Below, one piece after another: positions 7,422-15,156 of a stretch of 17,684 bases of DNA (position 1 is the first letter of the stretch; the number at the start of each line of letters is the position of its first letter). A program made the position numbers and the translations under genes. The DNA comes from Fusobacteriota bacterium (GTDB lineage Bacteria; Fusobacteriota; Fusobacteriia; JAPLKR01), in assembly GCA_026387965.1 (NCBI GenBank), contig JAPLKR010000078.1, positions 1 through 17,684 on the forward strand, written 5' to 3'. The notes beneath the pieces were generated by a model. The model did not search any database. It was not told the origin of the DNA and worked only from the letters and a program-made list of their open reading frames with translations.

Positions 7422-8283
7422 GGCACTCCTTTACATATTTTCTTATGATAACGCCCTTTTCAACCGTTCCAAGACCAATAAACTCGCCTTGGTAATTCAG
7501 AGCGATAAGATCAGAATCTCCAATTCTCTCTATGGGGCGTCCATTTAAAAACCAATGGTAATATTTTTCAGAAAGTTCTATTACTTCGAGCGCTTTAAAC
7601 TTCTCTTCAACCGATGTCACAAATGAATAATCTTGCTTGGACGCAAGACGCTCTATCTCTTCGAGTGTCACACTTTTTGCAAGCGTTGAACTCCCAATAG
7701 CTGTTCTCTCTAAATCAACCATTGTTCCCACACTGCCGAGTTTCACTGCAACATCAGAGCAAAGGGTACGAATATATGTCCCTTTTGAGACTTTTGAAGA
7801 AAAAACAATTCTGCTTTCTTCTATAGAAACAAGAGAAATACCAAAAATTTCTATCGCTCTTGGCTTTCGCTCTACCATAATATTTTGTCTTGCCAGCTCA
7901 TAAAGTTTCTGACCATTAATCTTAATCGCAGAATACATAGGCGGAATTTGGGTAGATTTTCCTAAAAATTCGCTCAATATCTCTCGTACGGTAGCGTCTA
8001 ATAACAGTGGAATTTCTGCTCGTTTAATAACTTCTCCCTCGCTATCAAGGGTATCCGTTTCAAACCCCAATTCTAGTGTTGCGGCGTATTCTTTAAACTC
8101 TGCCTCTATATATTGCAGTAGCTTAGTTGCTCCCCCTATGGCGATAACCATAACCCCAGTCGCAAGAGGGTCAAGAGTTCCAGCGTGACCAATAGCTTTC
8201 ATTTTCAATGTCTTTCGTAAAATTCGTATGATATCAAAACTGGTAATTCCTTTTGGCTTATTAACACTAATAAAACCGTCCAT
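7414..8283 (-). CDS. truB: tRNA pseudouridine-55 synthase
   Basis: TruB converts U55 of the T-loop to pseudouridine in nearly all tRNAs. The 289-aa protein shows NKPKGITSFDIIR (8-20) and the catalytic motif HAGTLDPLATG with nucleophile D38. PPMYSAIKINGQKLYELAR and VSKGTYIRTLCSD follow, with a C-terminal PUA-like tail. The start overlaps the stop of the methyltransferase gene by one base (TAATG), so reinitiation is likely. Two tRNA-modifying enzymes therefore open an operon that continues into murE and kdsA. Confidence 0.95.
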   Translation of the reverse strand: MDGFISVNKPKGITSFDIIRILRKTLKMKAIGHAGTLDPLATGVMVIAIGGATKLLQYIEAEFKEYAATLELGFETDTLDSEGEVIKRAEIPLLLDATVREILSEFLGKSTQIPPMYSAIKINGQKLYELARQNIMVERKPRAIEIFGISLVSIEESRIVFSSKVSKGTYIRTLCSDVAVKLGSVGTMVDLERTAIGSSTLAKSVTLEEIERLASKQDYSFVTSVEEKFKALEVIELSEKYYHWFLNGRPIERIGDSDLIALNYQGEFIGLGTVEKGVIIRKYVKECHA

Positions 8284-8918
8284 TATCTGTCCTCGTCTTT
8301 TATATAAATTCCTATACCATCACCAATTGGGAGTAGTAAAAAATTTTTTTTCATTAAATTTTCAATAAATTTATTCAAATTATTACCAATCGTACGGAAT
8401 TTTTTGATATCTTCATAGACGCTTCCCTTAAACATGAGATTATCAATAAAAATCACCCCGCCATGTTTAAGTTTTTTCAACCCCTCTTCAAAGAAAAATT
8501 CGTATTTTGATTTGGCTGCATCAATAAAGATAAAATCATACGCTTCATCTAATGTGGGTATGATATCACGTGCATCTCCAAAAATAACATTGACTCTTTC
8601 AGACACGCCAAACTTTACAAAATTTGCTTTTGCTTGTGCATATCTTTCCTCATTCATCTCAATGGTGGTAAGCTTGCCTCCCCAAGATTTGCACTCTTTT
8701 GCCATTAGTGTTGCTGAAAATCCAACGGCTGTCCCAATTTCTAATATGTACTTAGGCTTTAAATTTCTAATATAAAAGAGAAGCATATGTTGGATTTCTC
8801 GCGTAATAATGGGGATAGTGTTTTCGAGTGACTCCTTTTCAAACTCTTCAAAAGGGTGGTCTAACTGGTTGATTTTTTCTAGTGTATACTGATTGGCTAA
8901 ATTAAAATCATTTATCAT
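8283..8918 (-). CDS. Class I SAM O-methyltransferase, TrmR-like
   Basis: The 211-aa protein has the AdoMet-binding motif ILEIGTAVGFSATLMA from residue 58, TTIEMNEERYAQAKANF, FGDARDIIPTL, FIFIDAAKSKYEFFFE with D133, and GGVIFIDNLMFKG with D159/N160. The Asp-Asp-Asn pattern is that of the catechol-O-methyltransferase-like family. Length and sequence are close to B. subtilis TrmR (YrrM), which methylates 5-hydroxyuridine at tRNA position 34. Its place directly before truB favours a tRNA substrate, although a small-molecule methyltransferase is possible. An AGGAG site lies 6 nt before the ATG. It is the first gene of the truB-murE-kdsA operon. Confidence 0.85.
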   Translation of the reverse strand: MINDFNLANQYTLEKINQLDHPFEEFEKESLENTIPIITREIQHMLLFYIRNLKPKYILEIGTAVGFSATLMAKECKSWGGKLTTIEMNEERYAQAKANFVKFGVSERVNVIFGDARDIIPTLDEAYDFIFIDAAKSKYEFFFEEGLKKLKHGGVIFIDNLMFKGSVYEDIKKFRTIGNNLNKFIENLMKKNFLLLPIGDGIGIYIKDEDR

Positions 8919-8968
8919 ATTAAACTCCTAAAATTATATTCAAACCCTTTGCGCGCGGATCCTACCTT

Positions 8969-8993
8969 TTGCCACTGATTTACGCTGATTTTT
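8969..8993 (+). repeat. Left arm of an imperfect inverted repeat around the lipoprotein gene
   Basis: This 25-nt block contains two CTGATTT units and matches the reverse complement of 10314-10337 with two mismatches and one gap. I recall similar 'CACTGATTTACGCTGATTTT' stretches as intergenic repeats in many environmental genomes; this was not checked. Confidence 0.6.
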
Positions 8994-9009
8994 TTCGTTA
9001 AAAAACATA

Positions 9010-9033
9010 GATTCCTGCCTTCGCAGGAATGAC
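9010..9033 (-). repeat. REP-like hairpin element, copy 1
   Basis: A perfect 8-bp stem (9011-9018 with 9023-9030) with a CTTC loop carries outer GTCATTCC...GGAATC ends when read on the minus strand. It is the same family as the element at 9127-9155 in the opposite orientation. Confidence 0.7.
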
Positions 9034-9126
9034 AAAGTTAGTATCTCTTTTTACCACTTAAAGGGCAGGATTTTCACGGATGCTCCCCTCTTTGTCATTT
9101 TGGTTGCTTATCAATATATTATTTCT

Positions 9127-9155
9127 GTCATTCCGGTTGCTTGCATACCGGAATC
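9127..9155 (+). repeat. REP-like hairpin element, copy 2
   Basis: GTC plus a perfect 8-bp stem (9130-9137 with 9147-9154) and a 9-nt loop. Compared with copy 1 the inner stem pairs are changed on both arms (CTGC/GCAG against CGGT/ACCG), so pairing is kept. It lies just after the stop of the lipoprotein gene, but has no U-tract, so it is not a standard terminator. Confidence 0.7.
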
Positions 9156-9162
9156 TACTCTT

Positions 9163-10008
9163 TTAATTTGAAAAACTAATTGGTTTAAAATACAGGTAAA
9201 AAGATACAAGATTATAAGGAGAGTTGAGTCCGAACCACTGTTTTGAAGATCCGTTTGGAGGTGCAAAACCAAGGGAAATGGTAGTGTAACTACTATTAAA
9301 CCCACCCGATTGTGCTTCATATGGACCATCAACCACAAATGATTGATACACCGTATTCCCACCTGAATAATTCCCTAATTGCCTACCATTTTGATAAGGT
9401 GCTATTACCGCAATGTGCCCTGGACTACTTGGAGTTGCGCTTTCATACACCACTACGGCCAAATATCCTAAATTGGCATATTTTTGTGCAGTATAGGCAT
9501 CGACAGCAACCCAATCATTCACACTATCTTGTGTAAACGGTGTGCTCGGCAGTACTGTAACAGCATGATTTTTGAGCCATTCTCCTTGTTTTGTTGCAAG
9601 CAGTGAATCAGAACTCGCTGATAAATCAGGAAAATTTACACCATAAGAATTTTTAAAAATAGAACTATAAGGTGAACTCGGAAACGGAGCATGTAATAGT
9701 GGAATATTAAGTCTAGCTGCAACAAAACCAACAAACCCACTACAATGTGTCTCAGAATCGGTCGCCCAAGGTGATCCCTCGCCTGAAAGCAATGCACCAG
9801 TTTCCCAATTCACATAATGATTCTTTGCCCAAAGTGACTCAACTGAAAGGGCGTTCAAAAATTGTGCCAAACTATTTCCAGAAGCATTCACTTCTGTCAC
9901 GCATGGATATAAAGAAGTATTTACTGTGTTGGCTTTAACACAGCCCAATATTAATGTAACACTCACAAAAGTCATTAACCCTAGTATTAAAATCATTATT
10001 TTCTTCAT
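9163..10008 (-). CDS. Predicted lipoprotein with papain-like (CHAP/NlpC-type) amidase signature
   Basis: The 281-aa product has a lipoprotein-type signal (MKK, hydrophobic core, LILG then Cys23), so it is probably lipid-anchored in the periplasm or outer membrane; Leu at -2 is slightly off consensus. A Cys-His hydrolase pattern follows: C89 in THCSGFVGFVAARLNIPLL and H198 in SPGHIAVIAP, then VVDGPYEAQSGG and SLGFAPPNG near the C-terminus. This layout (HCSGFV, GHIAV, GP-x-x-Q-x-G) recalls an uncharacterised papain-fold family; peptidoglycan amide or peptide cleavage is an inference. The ribosome site AAGGAG lies shortly before the ATG. The gene stands alone between repeat-bearing gaps, while its neighbours are packed operons. 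Its Ser/Asn/Tyr-rich composition differs from the Lys/Glu-rich proteins around it. Confidence 0.7.
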   Translation of the reverse strand: MKKIMILILGLMTFVSVTLILGCVKANTVNTSLYPCVTEVNASGNSLAQFLNALSVESLWAKNHYVNWETGALLSGEGSPWATDSETHCSGFVGFVAARLNIPLLHAPFPSSPYSSIFKNSYGVNFPDLSASSDSLLATKQGEWLKNHAVTVLPSTPFTQDSVNDWVAVDAYTAQKYANLGYLAVVVYESATPSSPGHIAVIAPYQNGRQLGNYSGGNTVYQSFVVDGPYEAQSGGFNSSYTTISLGFAPPNGSSKQWFGLNSPYNLVSFYLYFKPISFSN

Positions 10009-10038
10009 AATGAACTCCTTTTGCCCAATATCGAAGTT

Positions 10039-10067
10039 GTATTAGAATATTTGAGAGAATAAGTTAA
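10039..10067 (-). promoter_or_regulatory. Weak promoter candidate for the lipoprotein gene
   Basis: On the minus strand TTAACT (10067-10062) and TAATAC (10044-10039) are 17 nt apart. Both boxes deviate from consensus, so this is tentative. Confidence 0.3.
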
Positions 10068-10070
10068 TCT

Positions 10071-10099
10071 GTCATTTTGCTTGCTTGCATACCACAATC
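10071..10099 (+). repeat. Degenerate copy of the hairpin element (direct to copy 2)
   Basis: The 29-nt block differs from 9127-9155 at five positions without a gap; with the flanks, 31 of 36 bases match. The substitutions fall in the stem arms and break most pairing. It lies in the same orientation as copy 2, on the opposite side of the lipoprotein gene. Confidence 0.7.
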
Positions 10100-10313
10100 T
10101 ACTCCCCTATCGTTCTTTTCCATACGAGAATATCAAAACAGGAGGATATTTTAGAAAATCAAGGTATTTTATCACTCTCTTCTTATCTGTGTGCATCCCG
10201 TGAATCCGTGGTTAAAACACAATTTCTCTCAGTAAGCCAAGGGCACACTGCCGATAAACATCATATTTCTTCATCGGAATTTGTGTATTATCTCCAAACT
10301 CTACTTCATTTGT

Positions 10314-10337
10314 GAAAATCAGCGAAATCAGCAGCAA
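10314..10337 (-). repeat. Right arm of the inverted repeat around the lipoprotein gene
   Basis: Its reverse complement matches 8969-8993 with two mismatches and one missing base. It lies 4 nt beyond the MATE stop codon. No clear target-site duplication is visible outside the arms. Confidence 0.6.
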
Positions 10338-10341
10338 ATAT

Positions 10342-11676
10342 TTATATCACTTTCACCTTTTTCCATCGCCCTGTATAGTAGTATAAAATGGCTACGCCCA
10401 AAGAAAGCACATAGCTTCCCGCTATGCCATACCATACGCCATTAATTCCAAAATATTTCGCTGCAATAAAAGCAAAAGGGATTCTAAAACACCAAATGGA
10501 TATGAACGCTATCACCATAGCGGCCTTTGTGTCACCAACTCCGTTGAAAAAGCTAATAACCACAATATTGAGCACAAGTGCTATATAGGCAAATGACATT
10601 ACTTGGAGATAATGAGTCCCAATCTTTATCACTTCCGGCGCGCTATTTGAGCTGATAAAAATCTCACAGAGAGGCCGTGCAAATAAAAAGCAGATAAAAC
10701 TGAAAATTAGGGTTATCCAAAAGGCAAGCCTTATCCCGTAGAGAAGTCCTGCTTGCATGCGAATTTTATTGCCTTTACCTTTATTTTGCCCCGTAATAAC
10801 CGCAACGGCTCCACCTACACTAAATGAGAAATTCAAGACCAGATTATCCACATTTCCTCCAACGCCATACGCTGCAACAGCTGACACACCATAGCGATTA
10901 ATTACAAATTGGGTAAGCGCTATACCTAAGCTGATAACTCCATTTTCAAGCATGGTAGGAACACCTATTTTCAATACTTTCCCCATAATCACAGGGTTAA
11001 TCTTTACCCCTTTAAAATGAATGTTCAAGGTCTTGTTCTTTTTTAGCCTAATATAACCATAAATTACTGCAATGGTATTGGTTGTAATCGTACAGATCGC
11101 GGCCCCAAGAATCCCCCATCCCACATATTTAATAAGGATCGGATCTAGGAAAAAATTTATGCTTACAGTAATTGCCGCCATATATAATGGCGTTTTACTA
11201 TCTCCAACAGATCGAAATACCGAAGTAATAATGTAAAATAGAAAAAGTATTGGCAGTCCAAAAAATATCGCTTTTAAATAGATTTTAACTAATGGATACA
11301 GTTCAAGTGGAACATTTAGTACTTTTAAAATTGGGGTCACAAAAACCATCTCAATAATCAGTGCTAGGACGCAAATAATTATCCCAACTATAACAGAATT
11401 TTCAAATACTTCTGAAATTTCATCATACTTTTTTGCACCGAAATACTGTGAAATTAAAATACTGCATCCTGTTGTTACTCCAATAATTACAGCGACCATT
11501 ACGTAGATTATTACACCACATACTGATGAGGCAGCTAGTGCATCTTTTCCAATGAGTCTTCCAAGCCAAATGCTATCTACCACGTAATTTAACATCATAA
11601 GAACACTGCTAGCAAAAAATGGCAAAGTTAAGTTCCATAGATGTTTCTTCATATTTCCAATTGTTAAATCCTTCAC
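10342..11676 (-). CDS. MATE family multidrug/cation efflux transporter
   Basis: The 444-aa protein has about 12 hydrophobic segments in two repeated halves, typical of the MATE/DinF family in the inner membrane. Recognisable blocks are VVDSIWLGRLIGKDALAA in the first half, SILISQYFGAKKY after TM2, FRSVGDSKTPLY and PTMLENG between the halves, and FFNGVGDTKAA plus YFGINGVWYGIAGSY near the end. Substrate and coupling ion (Na+ or H+) cannot be read from the sequence. It starts at GTG directly after the rsmB stop with no gap, with AAGGAG inside the end of rsmB, so the two are co-expressed. A mutilated paralog lies on the other side of rsmB. Confidence 0.9.
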   Translation of the reverse strand: MKDLTIGNMKKHLWNLTLPFFASSVLMMLNYVVDSIWLGRLIGKDALAASSVCGVIIYVMVAVIIGVTTGCSILISQYFGAKKYDEISEVFENSVIVGIIICVLALIIEMVFVTPILKVLNVPLELYPLVKIYLKAIFFGLPILFLFYIITSVFRSVGDSKTPLYMAAITVSINFFLDPILIKYVGWGILGAAICTITTNTIAVIYGYIRLKKNKTLNIHFKGVKINPVIMGKVLKIGVPTMLENGVISLGIALTQFVINRYGVSAVAAYGVGGNVDNLVLNFSFSVGGAVAVITGQNKGKGNKIRMQAGLLYGIRLAFWITLIFSFICFLFARPLCEIFISSNSAPEVIKIGTHYLQVMSFAYIALVLNIVVISFFNGVGDTKAAMVIAFISIWCFRIPFAFIAAKYFGINGVWYGIAGSYVLSLGVAILYYYTGRWKKVKVI

Positions 11677-12972
11677 TTATTCTCCTTTTCTAAGTTTAAT
11701 TATATAAAATCCATCAAAAAAACCATTTTCAATAGAGATATAATGCCCTCCTAGAGTGTCTTTGTGTGTGTTTATACCGAGTTCAATTTCAACAACTTTG
11801 AAATTTGGATATATTTTTAAAAATTCTTCAATAATTCTTTCGTTTTCATCAGACAAAATAGTACATGTACTGTAAACTAACTCTCCACCAATTCTCAAAA
11901 CTTTTGAAGCGCTTTCAAGAATTTCTTTCTGAAGAACAGTTACTTTCAAAATATCTTCAGGTGTTCTATTATATACAATTTCTGGCTTTTTTCTAAGTAC
12001 ACCAAGACCACTACATGGTACATCGAGTAGAATTTTATCATAAATTTTACCTAGTTTTTCAACTTCTCGCGCATCTAATATATGCACTTTTGTATTGGTA
12101 ACTCCATTTTTCATTAAGTGATATTTCATTATAGTGGCACGCTCTTCATATAGTTCGCACGCATCAATATGACCGCTATTCCCCATCATCTCAGCAAGAA
12201 CAGATGTTTTTCCACCTGGTGCGGCGCACGCATCTAATACAAGTTCTCCAGCTTTTACATTTAACACTTTTGCAGTAAGATACGAACTTCCATCTTGTAT
12301 CACTATTTCGGAGTTTTCTAAAAATTTAGAACGTATTAATTTTCTATTCTTTATATAGTAGAGGTTATCAACACGCATTTGAATTTTAAACTGATTTTCG
12401 GTAATATACGCTTCGACTGCTTGAACACTCCCTCTGAGTTTATTGACTCTAAAGCTCATAACGGGAATTTGCTTGAAATATTTCAAAGCTTCTACATAAT
12501 TTTCGCCATAATGTGCCTGAAAAAGGTCTGCAATCCATACGGGATATGAGTGGCGAACAGGCCAGTTCTTTGAATTTTCAAGCTCTTGTATGATTGAATC
12601 TTTTTCAGAAATAAAGGTTCTTAGTACTCCATTGGTAAATTTTCCGAGTACAGCGCCAAAACGTTTTTTAGAAATTTCAGTCGCTTCCCATACTACAGTA
12701 CTCTCTTTACTTTCCATGAAATTCAATTGATACATTGCAATCATTAGGTTATATTTCAAGAAGCTCTTCTTTACTTTCCCTTTAGATATCTTCTCAACAC
12801 AATACTCAAGTAAAAGTTTATTTCTAAGTACCCCATAAAAGATTTCAGTACAAAGCCCCTTCTCTTTCTCACTTACCCCGCTCACCTTTAAAGCAGTATC
12901 AAGAATTACCTGACTGTACTCGCCCGTTTCAACTCTTTCTAATAGTTGTATAATCATTCTCTTAATATTCAA
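11677..12972 (-). CDS. rsmB: 16S rRNA m5C967 methyltransferase
   Basis: RsmB (Fmu/Sun) methylates C967 of 16S rRNA using AdoMet. The 431-aa protein has the N-terminal NusB-like helical domain (about residues 1-135) and a Rossmann methyltransferase domain with DACAAPGGKT (247-256). Both paired cysteines are present: DVPCSG with C320 (the catalytic motif of RNA m5C enzymes) and YSTCTI with C370. The start is TTG at 12972, chosen because AGGAGG lies 5 nt upstream and the next ATG (residue 6) is too far. That ribosome site overlaps the end of the MATE pseudogene reading frame, so rsmB probably inherited its leader from the lost gene. It is contiguous with the intact MATE gene downstream. Confidence 0.95.
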   Translation of the reverse strand: MNIKRMIIQLLERVETGEYSQVILDTALKVSGVSEKEKGLCTEIFYGVLRNKLLLEYCVEKISKGKVKKSFLKYNLMIAMYQLNFMESKESTVVWEATEISKKRFGAVLGKFTNGVLRTFISEKDSIIQELENSKNWPVRHSYPVWIADLFQAHYGENYVEALKYFKQIPVMSFRVNKLRGSVQAVEAYITENQFKIQMRVDNLYYIKNRKLIRSKFLENSEIVIQDGSSYLTAKVLNVKAGELVLDACAAPGGKTSVLAEMMGNSGHIDACELYEERATIMKYHLMKNGVTNTKVHILDAREVEKLGKIYDKILLDVPCSGLGVLRKKPEIVYNRTPEDILKVTVLQKEILESASKVLRIGGELVYSTCTILSDENERIIEEFLKIYPNFKVVEIELGINTHKDTLGGHYISIENGFFDGFYIIKLRKGE

Positions 12973-12981
12973 ATTTTCCTC

Positions 12982-13319
12982 CTATATTATACGAATTCTT
13001 TTCCATCGTCCCATTTTGCAGTAACAATATCCCACAATCATCGCGAGTACATAACTCGGTGCTATTCCAATCAAAATTCCTTGAACACCTAACAGTTTTG
13101 AACTCAGATAAAACAGTAGTATTCTTCCCACCCAAATAGCCCGTAGATAGAGTATTGCCCCGTAGACAATTTCTGCTGCCAGTGCATCTTCTCCTATAAG
13201 TCTTCCCACCCAAATTGTATCCACTAGTGGCGTTGCAACGCCTATCACAATCTTAGCAAAAAAGAATTAGTACGACTCCAAAGGTTTTTCTTAAGGTTTT
13301 CTCGTGTTAAATCTTTCAT
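12982..13319 (-). pseudogene. MATE transporter remnant with large internal deletion and frameshift
   Basis: The first codons from the ATG at 13319 (MKDLTRENLKKNLWSRT) match the start of the intact MATE (MKDLTIGNMKKHLWNLT). A frameshift near 13262 then passes to a second frame: VDTIWVGRLIGEDALAA matches VDSIWLGRLIGKDALAA. After GAILYL it jumps straight to AIWVGRILLFYLSSKLLGVQ and YVLAMIVGYCYCKMGRWKRI, which match the final 50 residues of the intact protein. About 330 residues are gone, with the deletion itself in frame. The stop (12984-12982) overlaps the rsmB ribosome site. The remaining frame from GTG 13248 could still yield an 88-aa membrane peptide, but no MATE function is possible. Confidence 0.88.
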
Positions 13320-13352
13320 TTTTTCCCCAAAATAAGTGCTCAATTATAAAAT

Positions 13353-13380
13353 TTTATACTTGTATTATATCAAAAATCAA
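13353..13380 (-). promoter_or_regulatory. Likely promoter for the MATE remnant-rsmB-MATE unit
   Basis: On the minus strand TTGATT (13380-13375) lies 16 nt before TATAAA (13358-13353); a second TATAAT at 13369-13364 lies in the spacer. It sits between the ruvC terminator and the pseudogene start and would now drive rsmB. Confidence 0.45.
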
Positions 13381-13423
13381 GGGTAAAAGCATTAAAAATT
13401 AAATTCACTGTTTCAATTAGTTC

Positions 13424-13459
13424 AAAAAAAACCTTAAAGTCTTTACACTTTAAGGTTTT
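13424..13459 (-). terminator. Rho-independent terminator after ruvC
   Basis: A perfect 13-bp stem (13459-13447 with 13440-13428) around a 6-nt loop runs into a U-tract (to 13424) on the minus strand. The stem begins immediately after the ruvC stop codon and closes the trmD-ruvC block. Confidence 0.9.
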
Positions 13460-14035
13460 CTATTTTACAAGTTTCTTATACTCTTCTAAACTAATTTTAT
13501 TCCCACTCGTTTTGCTTGAAAATTTTTTAACTTTCACTTCCGTTGTATTCAAGCCCATGGCATGAAATTTTTGTCCATTAATATGTGTTATCGCAATCGC
13601 AACAGCATCAGCAGCATCATCAGGCTTAATAACTTCTTTCATACCAAGAAGTCTTCTTACCATTTCTTGTACCTGCTCTTTGCTAGCTCTACCGTAAGAG
13701 GAAATCCCCATCTTTACTTGAAGAGGCGTATACTCCGCCACAGGAATGTGTTTCAGCGTAGCCGCCAGTAAAATAACACCACGGCTTTCTGCAACAGAAA
13801 TAATCGTTTTGTTATTTTTAAAGAAAAAAAGTTCTTCCACAACTGCAACATCTGGCTTGTAAAGCTCAATAAGTAGGGAAATTTCCGTAAAAATATGTGC
13901 GATTCGATGCTCAATTTTTTCTGATTTATCTGTATAGATACAGCCACATTGAATTAACTGATACTTTTTTCCAATTTCATCCACGATGGCATAACCAACA
14001 ATGGCTGTTCCAGGGTCTATTCCAAGTACTCTCAC
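13460..14035 (-). CDS. ruvC: Holliday junction resolvase
   Basis: RuvC cuts four-way DNA junctions during recombination, working with RuvAB. The 191-aa protein has the RNase H-like fold acidic residues: D7 in RVLGIDPGTAIVGYA, E67/E68 in AVVEELFFFKNN, and D140 and D143 in KPDDAADAVAIAITH. A Lys/Ser-rich tail of about 35 residues follows the catalytic core. The start is GTG at 14035 and overlaps the stop of the glycosyltransferase gene as GTGA (4 nt). ruvA and ruvB are not in this window. Confidence 0.95.
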   Translation of the reverse strand: MRVLGIDPGTAIVGYAIVDEIGKKYQLIQCGCIYTDKSEKIEHRIAHIFTEISLLIELYKPDVAVVEELFFFKNNKTIISVAESRGVILLAATLKHIPVAEYTPLQVKMGISSYGRASKEQVQEMVRRLLGMKEVIKPDDAADAVAIAITHINGQKFHAMGLNTTEVKVKKFSSKTSGNKISLEEYKKLVK

Positions 14036-15156
14036 TTTTCCGACCTTTTGGAAATTTCAGTTTTCCATTCTATTTTTTGCCTAAAAAAGAGGGACTTTGT
14101 AGTCAACCAAAACACATAATATGGCATGATAATTGCAAATAAGAAATCTTCGTAAATTCTAACGTGGCGTTCATCGTGTTTACTATCAAGTTGAAACATA
14201 AAAAGAAAATCAGAGAGAATTTTTACTACCACACAAGCAAAGGCATAATAATCTCTGAAAACTGCTCCAACAAACAAAAGATATATTATATAAATATTAA
14301 AAATATAATATGTTAATATTCCAAATCGTGTTGGACTTTTATAGTGTAGCCCGCCATCAATCCACCGAATATGTTGTTTTTGAAGCGATTTAAGATCTGG
14401 CATCGGTTTTGTATGGACTATACTATCTTTATACACTGCTGCTCTTAGTTCATAGCCTGCTTTAGCTACACCACGAACTAAAATTTCATCATCTAGAATG
14501 GATTTCCCAAGCTTTGGATACCCGCCAATTGAGATATAGGCTGATTTTGAAACGCCAAGATTATTTCCCATCCCACTGGTGTATTTCCCCACCATTATTG
14601 AAACTTGAGCAATCTCAATATTCAGTCTATGAAAAAGCACTTGAAATCTATCCCAAAATGTTTTTGGTTCATAAATTTCTGTTTTTCCCACTACAAGACC
14701 AACATTAGGAGAATTAAACATTTTAACCATACTTCGAACCCAAAGATTTGGAATAATACAATCTGCATCGGTTAGTAGTATGATCTCACCTTTTGCTGCT
14801 CGTATACCAATATCTAAAGCATTTTGCTTTCCCATCAAATTATGATTGGTCTCAGTAATCGTAATGTAATTAATATTTTTATACTTAGCAGCATAATCTT
14901 TTATGATCTCTTCTGTTCTATCGGTTGAGCGATCATTTACAATTAATATTTCAAACATTTCTGTGGGGTAATTTTGAGCAATAAGGCACTCAATAAGTTC
15001 AGAAACGTCTTTTTCTTCATTTCTCGCTGGCACCACAATGGTGGTGAAATGATCCTTCAAATTCGGTTTAAACCGTTTTCTATAGACATATCGATATGAA
15101 CTAACTAAAATAAATAATAATATGAATATAAAATAGAGATATACAAACTTTAACAC
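14032..15156 (-). CDS. Family 2 glycosyltransferase, membrane-anchored
   Basis: The 374-aa protein begins with a hydrophobic anchor (about residues 3-22), followed by a GT-A catalytic domain. TTIVVPARNEEKD (38-50), VNDRSTDR (73-80), the metal/nucleotide-sugar motif TDADC with D130-A-D132, the catalytic acidic motif LDDE (221-224) and QHIRW (QxxRW, 261-265) are all present. Two or three further hydrophobic segments follow near residues 280-350. The complete D, DxD, D, QxxRW set is that of processive or membrane GT2 enzymes, so it probably transfers sugars to a lipid or a growing polysaccharide at the inner membrane. Donor and acceptor are unknown. The GTG start is preceded by a run of seven G in the ribosome-site position (15167-15161). 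Confidence 0.85.
   Translation of the reverse strand: MLKFVYLYFIFILLFILVSSYRYVYRKRFKPNLKDHFTTIVVPARNEEKDVSELIECLIAQNYPTEMFEILIVNDRSTDRTEEIIKDYAAKYKNINYITITETNHNLMGKQNALDIGIRAAKGEIILLTDADCIIPNLWVRSMVKMFNSPNVGLVVGKTEIYEPKTFWDRFQVLFHRLNIEIAQVSIMVGKYTSGMGNNLGVSKSAYISIGGYPKLGKSILDDEILVRGVAKAGYELRAAVYKDSIVHTKPMPDLKSLQKQHIRWIDGGLHYKSPTRFGILTYYIFNIYIIYLLFVGAVFRDYYAFACVVVKILSDFLFMFQLDSKHDERHVRIYEDFLFAIIMPYYVFWLTTKSLFFRQKIEWKTEISKRSEK

Larger units (their letters stand above)
8919..9162. other. Intergenic region with repeat-family sequences
   Basis: This gap contains one arm of an inverted repeat (8969-8993), a hairpin element (9010-9033), a short TTCACGGATGC motif (9073-9083) and a second hairpin element (9127-9155). 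I see no gene or credible full promoter in it. Confidence 0.6.
10009..10341. other. 333-bp intergenic region with degenerate repeats
   Basis: From left to right the gap holds the lipoprotein ribosome site, a weak promoter candidate, a degenerate hairpin element (10071-10099), an inverted copy of the TTCACGG motif (10193-10204) next to an 'AATCCGTGG' stretch, and the right arm of the inverted repeat (10314-10337). A 76-codon open frame on the plus strand has no ribosome site or family look and is not called. Confidence 0.6.

Noticed and set aside
8933-8938. TATAAT on the minus strand just before the TrmR-like gene, as a promoter -10 box
   Set aside because: No -35 box at 16-18 nt, and transcription would start within the ribosome site. 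AT-rich chance match is likelier.
9127-9155. Hairpin after the lipoprotein stop as an intrinsic terminator
   Set aside because: No U-tract follows on the minus strand, and the element recurs nearby in other contexts, so a repeat element explains it better.
10085-10315. 76-codon plus-strand open frame beside the lipoprotein gene
   Set aside because: It runs through repeat sequences, lacks a ribosome site and shows no protein-family features.
12962-13213. 83-codon minus-strand open frame overlapping the MATE remnant
   Set aside because: It is an alternative frame without homology; the other frame matches the intact MATE protein clearly.
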